Part shown: positions 45,669-54,734 of the stretch, piece by piece
How the letters are laid out: the number at the start of each line of letters is the position of its first letter
Numbering within the stretch: position 1 is the stretch's first letter
Source: Stenotrophomonas maltophilia
GTDB taxonomy: Bacteria > Pseudomonadota > Gammaproteobacteria > Xanthomonadales > Xanthomonadaceae
Assembly (NCBI RefSeq): GCF_025642255.1
Contig: NZ_CP106759.1
Location: forward strand, 3,499,501 to 3,563,500
Reading direction: 5' to 3'
DNA: 64,000 nt
Translations under genes and position numbers: made by a program
The notes under the pieces: generated by a model
The model's input: the letters and a program-made list of their open reading frames with translations, nothing else
The model's database searches: none
Told to the model about the DNA's origin: nothing

Positions 45669-47765
45669 TCATTTACCGCCCAGGCGCTCCCACAGGAAGC
45701 TGTAGGCCAGGGCCGCCATGTGCGCGGCCTGCGCGTTGTTGGCTGCGCCGCCATGACCACCTTCGATGTTCTCGTAGTAGGTCACATCCTTGCCGGCATC
45801 GATCATCTTCGCCGCCATCTTGCGGGCATGGGCCGGGTGCACGCGGTCATCGCGGGTGGAGGTGGTGAACAGCACCGGCGGGTAGTTCTTCTTCGCGTCG
45901 AACAGGTGGTACGGCGAGAAGGTCTTGATGAACTCCCAGTCGCTGGTATCGGGGTTGCCGTACTCGGCCATCCACGACGCGCCGGCCAGCAGGTGGCTGT
46001 AGCGCTTCATGTCCAGCAGCGGAACCTGCACCACCACCGCACCGAACAGCTCCGGGTACTGCGTCAGCATGTTGCCGGTCAGCAGGCCGCCGTTGCTGCC
46101 GCCCTGCACGCCCAGGTGCCTGGCACTGGTGATCCTGCGCTTGACCAGATCCTGTGCCACCGCGGCCATGTCCTCGTAGGCCTTGTGACGATTCTGCTTC
46201 AGCGCCGCCTGGTGCCAGCGTGGGCCGTACTCACCGCCACCACGGATGTTGGCGACCACGTACACACCGCCCTTCTCCAGCCAGGCGCGGCCCATGCCAC
46301 CGGAATAGCTGGGTGTCAGCGAAATCTCGAAACCGCCGTAGCCGTACAGCAGGGTCGGATTGGAGCCGTCCAGCTTCATGTCCTTGGCATGCACCACGAA
46401 GTACGGCACACGGGTGCCATCCTTGCTGGTGGCGAAGTGCTGCTCGATCACCTTGCCCTCGGCATTGAAGAAGGCCGGCATGGTCTTCAGCGTTTCCGGT
46501 GCCTTGCCGATCTCGGCCAAAGCCAGGGTGGTCGGCGTCAGATAGTCGGTGGCGGTCAGCCAGACCGCATCGCTGTCGTCGCTGTCCACTGCGCCCACGG
46601 CCAGAGTGCCGAATGCCGGCGCGCCGACAAACGCGCTCTTCTGCCAGCCATTGGCGCCCGGGGTCAGCACGGACAGGCGATTCTTCACATCGTCCAGCAC
46701 GTTCAGGACGAGGTGGTTCTTGGTCCAGGTCGCACCGGCCAGCGAGGTGGTCGCGGTCGGGGTGAACAGGACCTCGAAGTCACGCTTGCCGGCCAGGAAG
46801 TCATCGAGCCGGGTCGCCAGCAGCGAGCCGGACGCGTAGGTCTTGCCGCCCACGGTCCAGGCGTCGCGCAGCTCCAGGGTCAGCCACTGCTTGTGCAGGC
46901 CCTTCTCGGCGGAGTTCGGCGCATCGATCTTGGTCAGCGTGCCATCGTCGCCGCGCAGGTAGACCTCATTGTTGTAGAACGCCAGCGTGCGGCTGACCAG
47001 GTTGCGCTCGAAGCCCGGGGTGTCATCGTGCATCGCCGCGATGTACATGTCCTCCGGCTTGCCTTCGTACACCACGCTGGCCGACGACATCGGCGTCCCA
47101 CGCTTCCACAGCTTGGCCACGCGCGGGTAGCCGGAGGTGGTCATGGTGCCGGCACCGAAATCGGTGTAGACGAACACGGTATCGCGATCGATCCAGTTCA
47201 GGCCGCCCTTCGACTCGGGACGGAAGAAGCCATCCTCGATCCAGCGCTTCGTCGACAGATCGAACTCGCGGGTGACATCGGCATCCGCGCCGCCGCGTGA
47301 CAGCGCGATCAGGCAGCGGCTGTAGTCCGGGCGCAGGCAGTCGGCGCCGTGCCAGACCCAGTTCTCGCCCTCGGCCTTGTTCAGTGCGTCCAGGTCAAGC
47401 ACGGTTTCCCACTGCGGCGAGGCCTTGCGGTACTCGGCCAGGGTGGTGCGCCGCCACAGGCCACGTTCGTGCTGCTTGTCCTTCCAGAAGTTGTAGTAGT
47501 AGTCGCCGATCTTCTGCACGCCGGGAATCTTGGCATCCGAATCGAGCACCTCACGGATGCTGGCCTCCATCTGCCTGAAGGCCGGAGTCTGCGCCAGGCG
47601 CGCCTCGGCCTTGGCGTTCTGCTCCTTGACCCAGGACAGCGGCTTGTCGCCGGTGACGTCCTCCAGCCAGGCATAACGGTCGGTATCTTCAGCAGCCACG
47701 GCGGTCCCCACCGAGGCAGCGGTCATCATGCCAGCCAGCAGGCAGGCGGAAGCGAGTCGTGACAT
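45669..47765 (-). CDS. Exported prolyl oligopeptidase family S9 peptidase
   Basis: This 698-residue protein has a signal peptide (about 1-25), a seven-bladed propeller and an alpha/beta hydrolase domain. The nucleophile is in GVQGGSNGGLLTGNML, the acid in STRDDRVHPAHA and the histidine in IEGGHGGAAN. The segment NIRGGGEYGPRWHQAALKQNRHKAYEDM is the prolyl oligopeptidase signature. It should cleave proline-containing peptides in the periplasm. It is a different S9 subfamily from the ptrB product two genes away. Confidence 0.93.
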   Translation of the reverse strand: MSRLASACLLAGMMTAASVGTAVAAEDTDRYAWLEDVTGDKPLSWVKEQNAKAEARLAQTPAFRQMEASIREVLDSDAKIPGVQKIGDYYYNFWKDKQHERGLWRRTTLAEYRKASPQWETVLDLDALNKAEGENWVWHGADCLRPDYSRCLIALSRGGADADVTREFDLSTKRWIEDGFFRPESKGGLNWIDRDTVFVYTDFGAGTMTTSGYPRVAKLWKRGTPMSSASVVYEGKPEDMYIAAMHDDTPGFERNLVSRTLAFYNNEVYLRGDDGTLTKIDAPNSAEKGLHKQWLTLELRDAWTVGGKTYASGSLLATRLDDFLAGKRDFEVLFTPTATTSLAGATWTKNHLVLNVLDDVKNRLSVLTPGANGWQKSAFVGAPAFGTLAVGAVDSDDSDAVWLTATDYLTPTTLALAEIGKAPETLKTMPAFFNAEGKVIEQHFATSKDGTRVPYFVVHAKDMKLDGSNPTLLYGYGGFEISLTPSYSGGMGRAWLEKGGVYVVANIRGGGEYGPRWHQAALKQNRHKAYEDMAAVAQDLVKRRITSARHLGVQGGSNGGLLTGNMLTQYPELFGAVVVQVPLLDMKRYSHLLAGASWMAEYGNPDTSDWEFIKTFSPYHLFDAKKNYPPVLFTTSTRDDRVHPAHARKMAAKMIDAGKDVTYYENIEGGHGGAANNAQAAHMAALAYSFLWERLGGK

Positions 47766-47833
47766 TGCAGCTCCAGGCAGTCATAAGCCGTGGAACGCTA
47801 GCACGGATCCGGACACCGCCCCCGTGTCGAAGG

Positions 47834-48154
47834 TCAGGCCGCCGCCGTTGCGCCGCGCCGGCCGCGCGCGCCGGCTGCCCTGCGGCGGCGCGCCTGTCCA
47901 CCGGTACGACGCGACGACCGCCGCCGCAGCGACGGCAATGGGCAGCGCAGCAACGCCCACCAGGCCACCAGCGGCATGCCGATCAGCCACAGGGGCAGCC
48001 AACCCAGCCAGGCACTGCTGCCACGGGCGGCCGGCCACACCAGGACCAGTGCGACGCCGGCCAGTGCCAGATGCTGTACACCTCGCAGCAGGCGCGGATC
48101 GGCGCGTTCGCTGACGCGTTCAGTCGAGGGGCGGCGTGTGAGGCGTGCGCTCAT
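47834..48154 (-). CDS. Small membrane protein of unknown function
   Basis: This 106-residue protein has two hydrophobic helices (about 27-45 and 50-66) and a very basic arginine-rich C-terminus. A ribosome binding site GGAGAAACC precedes the ATG at 48152-48154. I do not recognise the family. It is divergent from the lipocalin gene. Confidence 0.55.
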   Translation of the reverse strand: MSARLTRRPSTERVSERADPRLLRGVQHLALAGVALVLVWPAARGSSAWLGWLPLWLIGMPLVAWWALLRCPLPSLRRRSSRRTGGQARRRRAAGARGRRGATAAA

Positions 48155-48282
48155 GCGGGTTTCTCCGGTGGACAATGCAACACAGCTTGGGCAAGGGCCT
48201 TCTCATACGCTGCGACACCATTGACGGACCGCGTGCACACAGTCGACCATGCGCGTGCAAGCCCACTGGAGCCCGCTCCCGC

Positions 48283-48885
48283 ATGACTTCGATCCGCCCG
48301 CTCTGCGCCGTGCTGCTAGCCCTGTCCCTGGCGGGCCCGGCGCTGGCTGCCAGCGATCCGCCGTCGCCGCGTGCCGCGGCGCCCCGCGCCCCCGATCCGA
48401 ACGCGCCGATCGATCTGCAACGTTTCATGGGCACCTGGTACGTGATCGGCCGCGTACCGAACTTCGTCGAGCGCGGTCACGTTGCCAGCGTCAACGAGTA
48501 CGCGCTGCGCGACGATCACAAGGTTGCCATCACCTACCGCTACCGCAACGGCTTCAGCGAACCGCAACAGGAGATCCGCGCCCGTGCCAGCGTCGACCCG
48601 GACAGCGGCAACCATGGCTGGCGGACCTGGTTCTACCGCGTGGTGCCGACCCATTCGCGCGTTCTGGAAGTGGCGCCGGATTACTCCTGGGCACTGATCG
48701 GCTATCCGGGCCGCGAGATGGCGTGGATCTTTGCCCGTCGGCCTGACATGGACAAGACGCTGTACAAGGAGCTGGCCGAGCGCCTGCGCGACGAGTACGG
48801 AGTGAATACCGACAAGCTCAAGCGGGTGCCGCAGCGCCCGGACCAGGTCGGCAAACTGGGCTATGAAGTGCCCAACGCGCGGTGA
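48283..48885 (+). CDS. Bacterial lipocalin (Blc-like)
   Basis: This 200-residue exported protein has a signal peptide ending GPALAA (about residue 23) and a lipocalin barrel. The first motif GTWYVIGRVPNFVERG, the middle YRNGF and LGYPGRE-like segments (ALIGYPGREMAWIFARRP) match the Blc family, which binds lysophospholipids or fatty acids at the envelope. No lipobox cysteine is seen, so it is probably soluble in the periplasm. The ATG at 48283 starts the signal peptide. Confidence 0.9.
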   Translation: MTSIRPLCAVLLALSLAGPALAASDPPSPRAAAPRAPDPNAPIDLQRFMGTWYVIGRVPNFVERGHVASVNEYALRDDHKVAITYRYRNGFSEPQQEIRARASVDPDSGNHGWRTWFYRVVPTHSRVLEVAPDYSWALIGYPGREMAWIFARRPDMDKTLYKELAERLRDEYGVNTDKLKRVPQRPDQVGKLGYEVPNAR

Positions 48886-48891
48886 GACGAC

Positions 48892-48960
48892 GCCGCCGGG
48901 CATGGCCCGGCGCTACTGGAACGTCCGCGTGGCAGGGTAGCGCCGGGCCATGCCCGGCGG
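48892..48960. repeat. SMAG inverted pair
   Basis: A minus copy ending CGCTAC at 48916 and a plus copy starting GTAG at 48937 point away from each other between the convergent lipocalin and metI genes. Confidence 0.9.
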
Positions 48961-48969
48961 ACGTGCCGG

Positions 48970-49659
48970 TTACCTGCGGGTGTAATGTGCGACCAGACGG
49001 TCGCCGAGCATCTGCAGCAGCTGCACCAGCACCAGCAGCAGCACCACGGTCACCAGGGCGACGTCGGTGTGCGAACGCTGGTAGCCATCACGGAACGCCA
49101 GATCGCCCAGGCCGCCCGAGCCGATCGCACCGCCCATGGCGGTGAAGCCGATCAGCGCAACGGTGGTGACCGTGGCACCTGCGATCAGGCCCGGCCGCGC
49201 TTCCGGCAGCAGCACACGGGTGACCAGCTGCCAGGTGGTTGCGCCCATCGCCTGGGTCGCCTCGATCACCCCACGGTCCACTTCGCGCAGCGCGGTTTCC
49301 ACAAGCCGCGCATAGAACGGTGCGGCGCCGATCACCAGGGGCACGATCGCACCGCGAACACCCAGCGACGTCCCCATCATGAACAGCGTCACCGGAATCA
49401 GCACGATCATCAGGATGATGAAGGGCACCGAGCGCAGCAGGTTGACCACCAGCGCCAGCACGCCATAGGCGAACGGACGACGCTTCATCTGCGGCGCACC
49501 GAACAGGTACAGCAGCACGCCCAGCGGCAGCCCGATGGCCAGGGTCAAGGGCAGCGAACCGGCCAGCATCAGCAGAGTGTCGATGGTGGCCTGGCCGATA
49601 TCGGCCCACTTGCCGGCATCCAGGTGGCGGAAGAATCCGTCCGCAGCAGCAATGATCAT
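48970..49659 (-). CDS. metI: D-methionine ABC transporter permease
   Basis: This 229-residue permease has five to six helices and the EAA loop region [32 protein letters not shown], which docks to MetN. It imports methionine across the inner membrane. It overlaps metN by 4 bp (ATGA). No metQ binding-protein gene follows; the next feature is a SMAG pair and a gene on the other strand. Confidence 0.93.
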   Translation of the reverse strand: MIIAAADGFFRHLDAGKWADIGQATIDTLLMLAGSLPLTLAIGLPLGVLLYLFGAPQMKRRPFAYGVLALVVNLLRSVPFIILMIVLIPVTLFMMGTSLGVRGAIVPLVIGAAPFYARLVETALREVDRGVIEATQAMGATTWQLVTRVLLPEARPGLIAGATVTTVALIGFTAMGGAIGSGGLGDLAFRDGYQRSHTDVALVTVVLLLVLVQLLQMLGDRLVAHYTRR

Positions 49660-50663
49660 CGACGCAGTTCCTCGACATGCACGCCAGCGGCCACGAACGC
49701 GGCCTGCGCGGCGGCGTGATCGCCACCGACCAGGGCCACGACCAGTTGGCCATACGGTGTGTCCTTGATCCGGTCGATACGCCCGGACAGGATGTTGTAA
49801 TCGACCCCGGTCTGGCGCGCGATGCTGCCCAGCAGGGGTTCGTAGGTATCGCCACCGAGGAAGGTCAAGCGCACGATGCGCCCACTCACGGCGTCGAAAT
49901 CACGGTGCAGCGTTCCTTCGTCCACATGCTCCGATTCGCTGACGAAACGGCGGGTGGTGGGATGCTGCGGATGCAGGAACACCTGGGTGACCGGACCGGT
50001 CTCCACCAGCTGGCCGGCATCGAGCACCGCCACCCGGTCGCAGACGCGGCGGATCACATCCATCTCGTGGGTGATCAGCACGATGGTCAGGCCCAGCTCG
50101 CGGTTGATCTTCGACAGCAGCGCCAGCACCGACGCGGTGGTCTGCGGGTCGAGAGCACTGGTGGCCTCGTCGCACAGCAGGATCTGCGGGCGGGTGGCCA
50201 AGGCACGGGCGATGCCCACGCGCTGCTTCTGGCCTCCGGACAGCTGGGCCGGGTACTTCTGTGCGTGTGCCTGCAGGCCGACGGTCTGCAGCAGCTCGGC
50301 CACCCGGCTGTCGATCTCCGCCTTCGGTGTACCGGCCAGCTCCAGCGGGAAGGCGACGTTGCCCGCCACCGTGCGCGAGGACAGCAGGTTGAAGTGCTGG
50401 AAGATCATGCCGATTCGCCGGCGCAGCGAGCGCAGGCCGTCGGCATCCAGCGCGGTGATGTCCTCGCCTCCGATCAGCAATCGGCCACCGGAAGGCTCTT
50501 CCAGGCGGTTGATCATGCGGATCAGCGTCGATTTGCCGGCACCGGAATGACCGATGATGCCGAAGACCTCGCCGGCCTCGATGGTCAGGTCCAGCGGTTG
50601 CAGCGCGCTGACCGCGCGGCCGGCAACGGCATAGGATTTGTGCAGGCGCTGGAACTCGATCAC
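49656..50663 (-). CDS. metN: D-methionine ABC transporter ATP-binding protein
   Basis: This 335-residue ATPase has Walker [10 protein letters not shown] (Lys44), signature [10 protein letters not shown], Walker [13 protein letters not shown] and the H-loop in LITHEMD. The C-terminal NIL domain (about 260-335, with [27 protein letters not shown]) binds methionine and inhibits transport when the cell is replete. First gene of metNI. Confidence 0.95.
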   Translation of the reverse strand: MIEFQRLHKSYAVAGRAVSALQPLDLTIEAGEVFGIIGHSGAGKSTLIRMINRLEEPSGGRLLIGGEDITALDADGLRSLRRRIGMIFQHFNLLSSRTVAGNVAFPLELAGTPKAEIDSRVAELLQTVGLQAHAQKYPAQLSGGQKQRVGIARALATRPQILLCDEATSALDPQTTASVLALLSKINRELGLTIVLITHEMDVIRRVCDRVAVLDAGQLVETGPVTQVFLHPQHPTTRRFVSESEHVDEGTLHRDFDAVSGRIVRLTFLGGDTYEPLLGSIARQTGVDYNILSGRIDRIKDTPYGQLVVALVGGDHAAAQAAFVAAGVHVEELRR

Positions 50664-50791
50664 GGGAGCGGCTCACCGGCAGGCGACAGAAGGGGGCGTG
50701 CAGCCTACCAGCGCCGGCGGTCGCGCGCCCGCGCCATGGGCCAGAATGTTATTCCTTTTGGTTCTAAGACGCCTACTCCGGCGCGGATTCC

Positions 50792-50822
50792 GGGGTCAGA
50801 GCCCCTGTGGGGATCTGACCCC
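50792..50822. repeat. GGGGTCAGAGCCCC inverted repeat
   Basis: GGGGTCAGAGCCCC-3 nt-GGGGATCTGACCCC is a perfect stem apart from one unpaired position. It is the same family as 36693-36730 and lies between metN and the EamA gene. Confidence 0.8.
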
Positions 50823-50841
50823 GCTCCCCGGCCAAACCGGT

Positions 50842-51738
50842 TCAGGGATGATCCAGCGGCTTCGGCGGCTGCTGGCGGTTCACCCGCTCGCGGTGCAGCA
50901 GGTACAGGCCCGACGCCACGATGATCGCCGCCCCCACCCAGGTGTAGCCATCCGGCAACTGCCCCCAGAAAGCCAGATCCCATCCGATCACCCAGACCAG
51001 GCCGCTGTACTCCAGGGGCGCGATCATGGATGCCTCGCCCAGCTGGAAGGCCTTGGTCAGGGCGATCTGACCCAGCGCACCGGCCAGCCCCATGCCCGCG
51101 ATCAGCGGCGCGTGCGCCAGCAGCAGCGGCCTCCAGCCGGGAATCGCCAGCAGGCCCGCGCCGATCGCCATGATGACCAGGAACCAGACCACCATCGACT
51201 GCGAGGTGTCGGTACGGGTCAGCAGGCTGACCGTGATCGCGGCAACGGCGTAGGCGGTGGCCGCGGCCAGCACCATCAGGCCCGGCACCGAGATGAACCC
51301 ATCCACGCCGGGCCGCAGCACCACCAGCACGCCGACCAGGCCGATGCCGATGGCCACCCAGCGACGCGGTCCGACCCGTTCGCCCAGCAGCGGCACCGAC
51401 AGGGCCGCGATCAGCAGCGGCGCGACGAAGTAGATGGTGTAGGCGGTGGACAGTGGCAGATCGCGCAACGCGAACACGAAGCAGCCGATCATCGCCATGC
51501 CCAGCGCGCCACGCAGCAGATGCAGGCCCCAGCGACGTGGCACCAGCGAACGCGGGCCCGCGCTGACCAGCACCCAGACCAGCACGAACGGCAACGACGC
51601 CGCGCCGCGCAGGAAGGTCACCTGCAGGGTGGGATAGCTGGCCGCCAGCTGCTTCATGCCGGCGTCCATCAGGGAGAAGCAGGCGACCGCGGCGACCATC
51701 CAGGCCACCGCGCGCGAGGGGGAGCGTTGCACGTTCAT
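50842..51738 (-). CDS. EamA/DMT-superfamily transporter
   Basis: This 298-residue inner membrane protein has ten hydrophobic helices in two EamA repeats. Typical DMT stretches are LRGALGMAMIGCFVFALRDLPLSTAYTIYF and GEASMIAPLEYSGLVWV. Such proteins export metabolites or amino acids; the substrate is unknown. It is 103 bp upstream of, and divergent from, yajQ. Confidence 0.9.
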   Translation of the reverse strand: MNVQRSPSRAVAWMVAAVACFSLMDAGMKQLAASYPTLQVTFLRGAASLPFVLVWVLVSAGPRSLVPRRWGLHLLRGALGMAMIGCFVFALRDLPLSTAYTIYFVAPLLIAALSVPLLGERVGPRRWVAIGIGLVGVLVVLRPGVDGFISVPGLMVLAAATAYAVAAITVSLLTRTDTSQSMVVWFLVIMAIGAGLLAIPGWRPLLLAHAPLIAGMGLAGALGQIALTKAFQLGEASMIAPLEYSGLVWVIGWDLAFWGQLPDGYTWVGAAIIVASGLYLLHRERVNRQQPPKPLDHP

Positions 51739-51857
51739 GGCCCATTATCGCCGAGCCGGCGGCGGGATGCCGTTGCAGCGATGCCCAGCGCCACGGAAAG
51801 CGGGCAGGCTGGCCGGCGCGATAGAATGTCCGCACTGAATTCTGTGGAGCATCGCCC

Positions 51858-52340
51858 ATGCCTTCCTTCGACGTCGTCTCCGAAGTCGACACCCACGAGC
51901 TGACCAACGCCATCGACCAGGCCAACCGCGAACTGAGCACCCGCTTCGATTTCAAGGGCGTGGACGCCAAGTTCGAGCGTGATGGCGATGTCATCAACCA
52001 GTTCGCGCCGACCGAGTTCCAGCTCAAGCAGATGAACGACATCCTGCGTGCGCGTCTGGCAGCGCGCGGCATCGACGTGCTGAGCCTGGAGTTCGGCGAC
52101 ATCGAGACCAATCTGGCGCAGGCGCGGCAGAAGATCACCGTCAAGCAGGGCATCGAGCAGAAGGTGGCCAAGAAGATCGCCGCCGCACTGAAGGACGCCA
52201 AGCTGAAGGTGGAAAGCCAGATCAATGGCGACAAGCTGCGCGTGCAGGGCAAGAAGCGCGACGATCTGCAGGACGCGATCGCAGTACTGAAGGCCGGCAA
52301 GTTCGAGCTGCCGCTGCAGTTCAACAATTTCCGCGACTGA
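51858..52340 (+). CDS. yajQ: YajQ family nucleotide-binding protein
   Basis: This 160-residue protein begins MPSFDVVSEVDTHELTNAID, followed by STRFDFKGVDAKFE, the universal YajQ start. Relatives in Xanthomonas and Stenotrophomonas bind cyclic di-GMP and act with a LysR-type regulator on virulence and biofilm genes. It is a monocistronic gene followed by a SMAG-like element. Confidence 0.95.
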   Translation: MPSFDVVSEVDTHELTNAIDQANRELSTRFDFKGVDAKFERDGDVINQFAPTEFQLKQMNDILRARLAARGIDVLSLEFGDIETNLAQARQKITVKQGIEQKVAKKIAAALKDAKLKVESQINGDKLRVQGKKRDDLQDAIAVLKAGKFELPLQFNNFRD

Positions 52341-52345
52341 CTGCT

Positions 52346-52367
52346 CCGCCGGGCGTGGCCCGGCACC
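52346..52367 (-). repeat. SMAG-like single element
   Basis: CCGCCGGGCGTGGCCCGGCACC, a diverged minus copy, lies between the convergent yajQ and AcoR-like genes. Confidence 0.65.
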
Positions 52368-52375
52368 GCGCTCGA

Positions 52376-53473
52376 TCAATCACGCAGCAGCTTGTACAGC
52401 GTGGTGCGCGAGATGCCCAGCTGACGTGCGGCCAGACTGAGATTGCCGTCCGCCGCCTGCGCCGCCCGGCGCGCCGCTTCACGCTGCTGATCGCGCAGCG
52501 CCGGCGCCGCCATCGTCGCCGGTGAAGACCGTCGCACGCTGTTGCCAGCGACCTTGCGCGGCGCCTGCAGATGCTGCAGGTAGACCGCACTGCCCTCGCC
52601 CAACCGGACCCGATGCGGCGCCCCCGGCTGCAGCAGGCGCCGCCGCTGTGCGGCACTGGCGCCGGCAAACACCGCTGCAATATCCAGCAACGGCAGTGGC
52701 CCGCGCCGCGGCAGGCCCAACAGACGCCGGGCCACACGGTTGGCGGCGCGCAGCTGGCCATCCTCCTGCACGGCCAGCAGCCCCTGCAAGGGTGACGCCA
52801 GCCAGCGCGGATCATGCTGCAGCGCCAGCAGGTGCACATCGGCAAGCGTGTGGAACAGGCGATTCTCGCTGGCCAGTGCGGCCTGCCGGAAATAGCCCTG
52901 CAGCAGCGAAGGATCGCGCTCACCCAGCCCGGTGATATCGATCACTCCGCATACCCGCCCGTCGAGATCGTGCAGGGGTTCACTGAGGCAGAACACCGGA
53001 GCGAAACGCTGCAGGTAATGTTCATTGCCGCGCACCAGCGCTGGCAGGTCGTCGGCCAGGCTGACCGCCGGCGCGGTGGTGCCGATCTCGCTTTCGCCCA
53101 GCCGCCGCCCGACCTGGATCGGCCGCAGCAGGGGCGAGTCTTCCAGGCCATGCGCCTGCTGCGCGATCACCATGCCCTCGCGGTTGGCGCAGAACATCGT
53201 CCAGCCACGTCCGCCGAAAGCGGCCCACAGCTGTTCCAGCTCCGGTTGCACGCAGCGTGCCAGGCGACGGTCGTCGCGCTGTGGCAGATGCCGGCCATCG
53301 CTCTGCAGCGGCAGGTAGACCGGTTCCTGCCCGGGCTGCAGGCCAGCCGCGCGCGAGCGCATCCACGACTGCTGCAACGGCTGCGGCAACACGTTCAATG
53401 AGCGCGCATCGCCCTCGGCAAAGGCCGCGCGTGCCGCTACCAGCTGCTGTTGCCCGACGGAGGTTGCGATCAT
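52376..53473 (-). CDS. AcoR-like transcriptional regulator lacking the AAA+ domain
   Basis: This 365-residue protein has the GAF-type sensor of AcoR/GAF regulators (about 60-205, with ESEIGTTAPAVSLADD and the conserved EPLHDLDGRVCGVIDITG). A PAS-like segment (about 215-300) follows, then a Fis-type helix-turn-helix at the C-terminus (LSLAARQLGISRTTLYKLLRD). The sigma-54 interaction module (GAFTGA and Walker motifs) normally found between them is absent, so it cannot act as a standard sigma-54 activator. It lies next to, and on the same strand as, the alcohol/aldehyde dehydrogenase pair, and probably senses their substrate. The ATG at 53471-53473 is chosen; the open frame extends upstream. Confidence 0.82.
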   Translation of the reverse strand: MIATSVGQQQLVAARAAFAEGDARSLNVLPQPLQQSWMRSRAAGLQPGQEPVYLPLQSDGRHLPQRDDRRLARCVQPELEQLWAAFGGRGWTMFCANREGMVIAQQAHGLEDSPLLRPIQVGRRLGESEIGTTAPAVSLADDLPALVRGNEHYLQRFAPVFCLSEPLHDLDGRVCGVIDITGLGERDPSLLQGYFRQAALASENRLFHTLADVHLLALQHDPRWLASPLQGLLAVQEDGQLRAANRVARRLLGLPRRGPLPLLDIAAVFAGASAAQRRRLLQPGAPHRVRLGEGSAVYLQHLQAPRKVAGNSVRRSSPATMAAPALRDQQREAARRAAQAADGNLSLAARQLGISRTTLYKLLRD

Positions 53474-53589
53474 GGGCGCAGCGTACACCCGCCAGCGGCA
53501 ACGCCACGTTACGCTCCGATGAGGTATTGGCCTGCGGTTGCCGCCCATCCGGCAGGTGCAGGGCGAAGCCCTGCAGCCCTGCCCTCAGA

Positions 53590-54717
53590 TCACGCCGCGA
53601 TGCGCAGGATCGGCTTCAGGGTGATGCCCCGGGTGCTGTCCTCGGCCGCCTGGTTGATCTGCTCCAGCGGGTAGAACTTCACCAGCCTGTCGAACGGGAA
53701 GCGGCCCTGCTGGAACAGCGTGACCAGCTGCGGAATGAACATCTGCGGCACGCTGTCGCCTTCCACGATGCCACGGATGCTGCGGCCACCCAGCAGCAGG
53801 TTGTTCACGTCGAAACTGGCGGTCGTGCCCAGCTTTGGTGCACCGACCACGCCCATCATGCCCAAGCCCCCCAAGGCCTCGATACCCGCAGAGAGCACCT
53901 CCGGGCGACCGGTCGATTCCAGCGCGAAATCAGCGCCACCGCCGGTGATGGCGCGCACGGCCTCGACCACATCGGTCTCGCGGCTGTTGACCACGTGGGT
54001 GGCGCCCAGCTCCAGCGCGAGTGCCAGCCGCGACGGCACCACATCGATGGCGATGATGGTCGTGGCACCGGCCACCTTGGCCGCCATCACCGCACTCAGA
54101 CCGACTGCGCCGGCACCGTAGCTGGCAAAACTGCTGCCCGAGCGTACCTTCAGCGAATTGAGTACCGCGCCGGCACCGGTCTGGATGCCGCAGCCCAGCG
54201 GGCCCAGCAGTTCCAGAGGCGCATCGTCGGGCACTTTGATCGCATTGATCTCGCGCGCCAGCGCATAGGTGGCAAACGAAGACTGCGCGAAGAAATGGTC
54301 GTGCAACGGCTGACCCTGCCCATCGGTGATGGCGGTATGGCCGTGGCCATCATCGCCCCCGAAGTTCAGCGCGAAGAAATCCCTGCAGTAGGCGCCATGA
54401 CCGCCCCGGCACGGATTGCAGTGGCCGCAGGCGCCATAGGTCAGCACCACGTGATCCCCTGCTTTCAGTTCCTTTACGTTGGGGCCGACCGCCTCCACGA
54501 CGCCGGCGCCTTCGTGACCCAGCACCGCGGGCAACGGCACCGGGTAGTACTGATCGCGCACGATCAGGTCGGTGTGGCACAGGCCGGTGGCTACCACCTT
54601 CACCAGGACCTCATCCTCCTGCGGGCCGCGCAGCCGGGCCTGCTCGATGACGAAGGGTTGTTCCTTGCCGCGGACCACTGCGGCGGTGATCTCGCGTGTT
54701 GCCGTATTGTCGTTCAT
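53590..54717 (-). CDS. Zinc-dependent aryl (benzyl-type) alcohol dehydrogenase
   Basis: This 375-residue medium-chain dehydrogenase resembles XylB/AreB benzyl alcohol dehydrogenases. The catalytic zinc ligands are the cysteine of TGLCHTD, the histidine of GHEGAGVVE and the cysteine of LGPLGCGIQTGAG. The structural zinc cysteines are in GACGHCNPCRGGHGAYC, and the NAD motif is GAGAVGLSAV. It should interconvert aromatic alcohols and aldehydes. The ATG at 54715-54717 is preferred over an upstream in-frame start. It lies 17 bp after the aldehyde dehydrogenase gene. Confidence 0.88.
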   Translation of the reverse strand: MNDNTATREITAAVVRGKEQPFVIEQARLRGPQEDEVLVKVVATGLCHTDLIVRDQYYPVPLPAVLGHEGAGVVEAVGPNVKELKAGDHVVLTYGACGHCNPCRGGHGAYCRDFFALNFGGDDGHGHTAITDGQGQPLHDHFFAQSSFATYALAREINAIKVPDDAPLELLGPLGCGIQTGAGAVLNSLKVRSGSSFASYGAGAVGLSAVMAAKVAGATTIIAIDVVPSRLALALELGATHVVNSRETDVVEAVRAITGGGADFALESTGRPEVLSAGIEALGGLGMMGVVGAPKLGTTASFDVNNLLLGGRSIRGIVEGDSVPQMFIPQLVTLFQQGRFPFDRLVKFYPLEQINQAAEDSTRGITLKPILRIAA

Positions 54718-54734
54718 CGTGATGGCTCCTTCGA

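Noticed and set aside
48892..48970. Hidden metQ downstream of metI
   Set aside because: Only about 80 bp and a SMAG pair separate metI from the convergent lipocalin gene, leaving no room for it.
52376..53473. Frameshift or deletion as the cause of the missing AAA+ domain in the AcoR-like gene
   Set aside because: The reading frame is continuous from the GAF region through the helix-turn-helix with a normal linker, so it looks like a stable short form rather than a broken gene.
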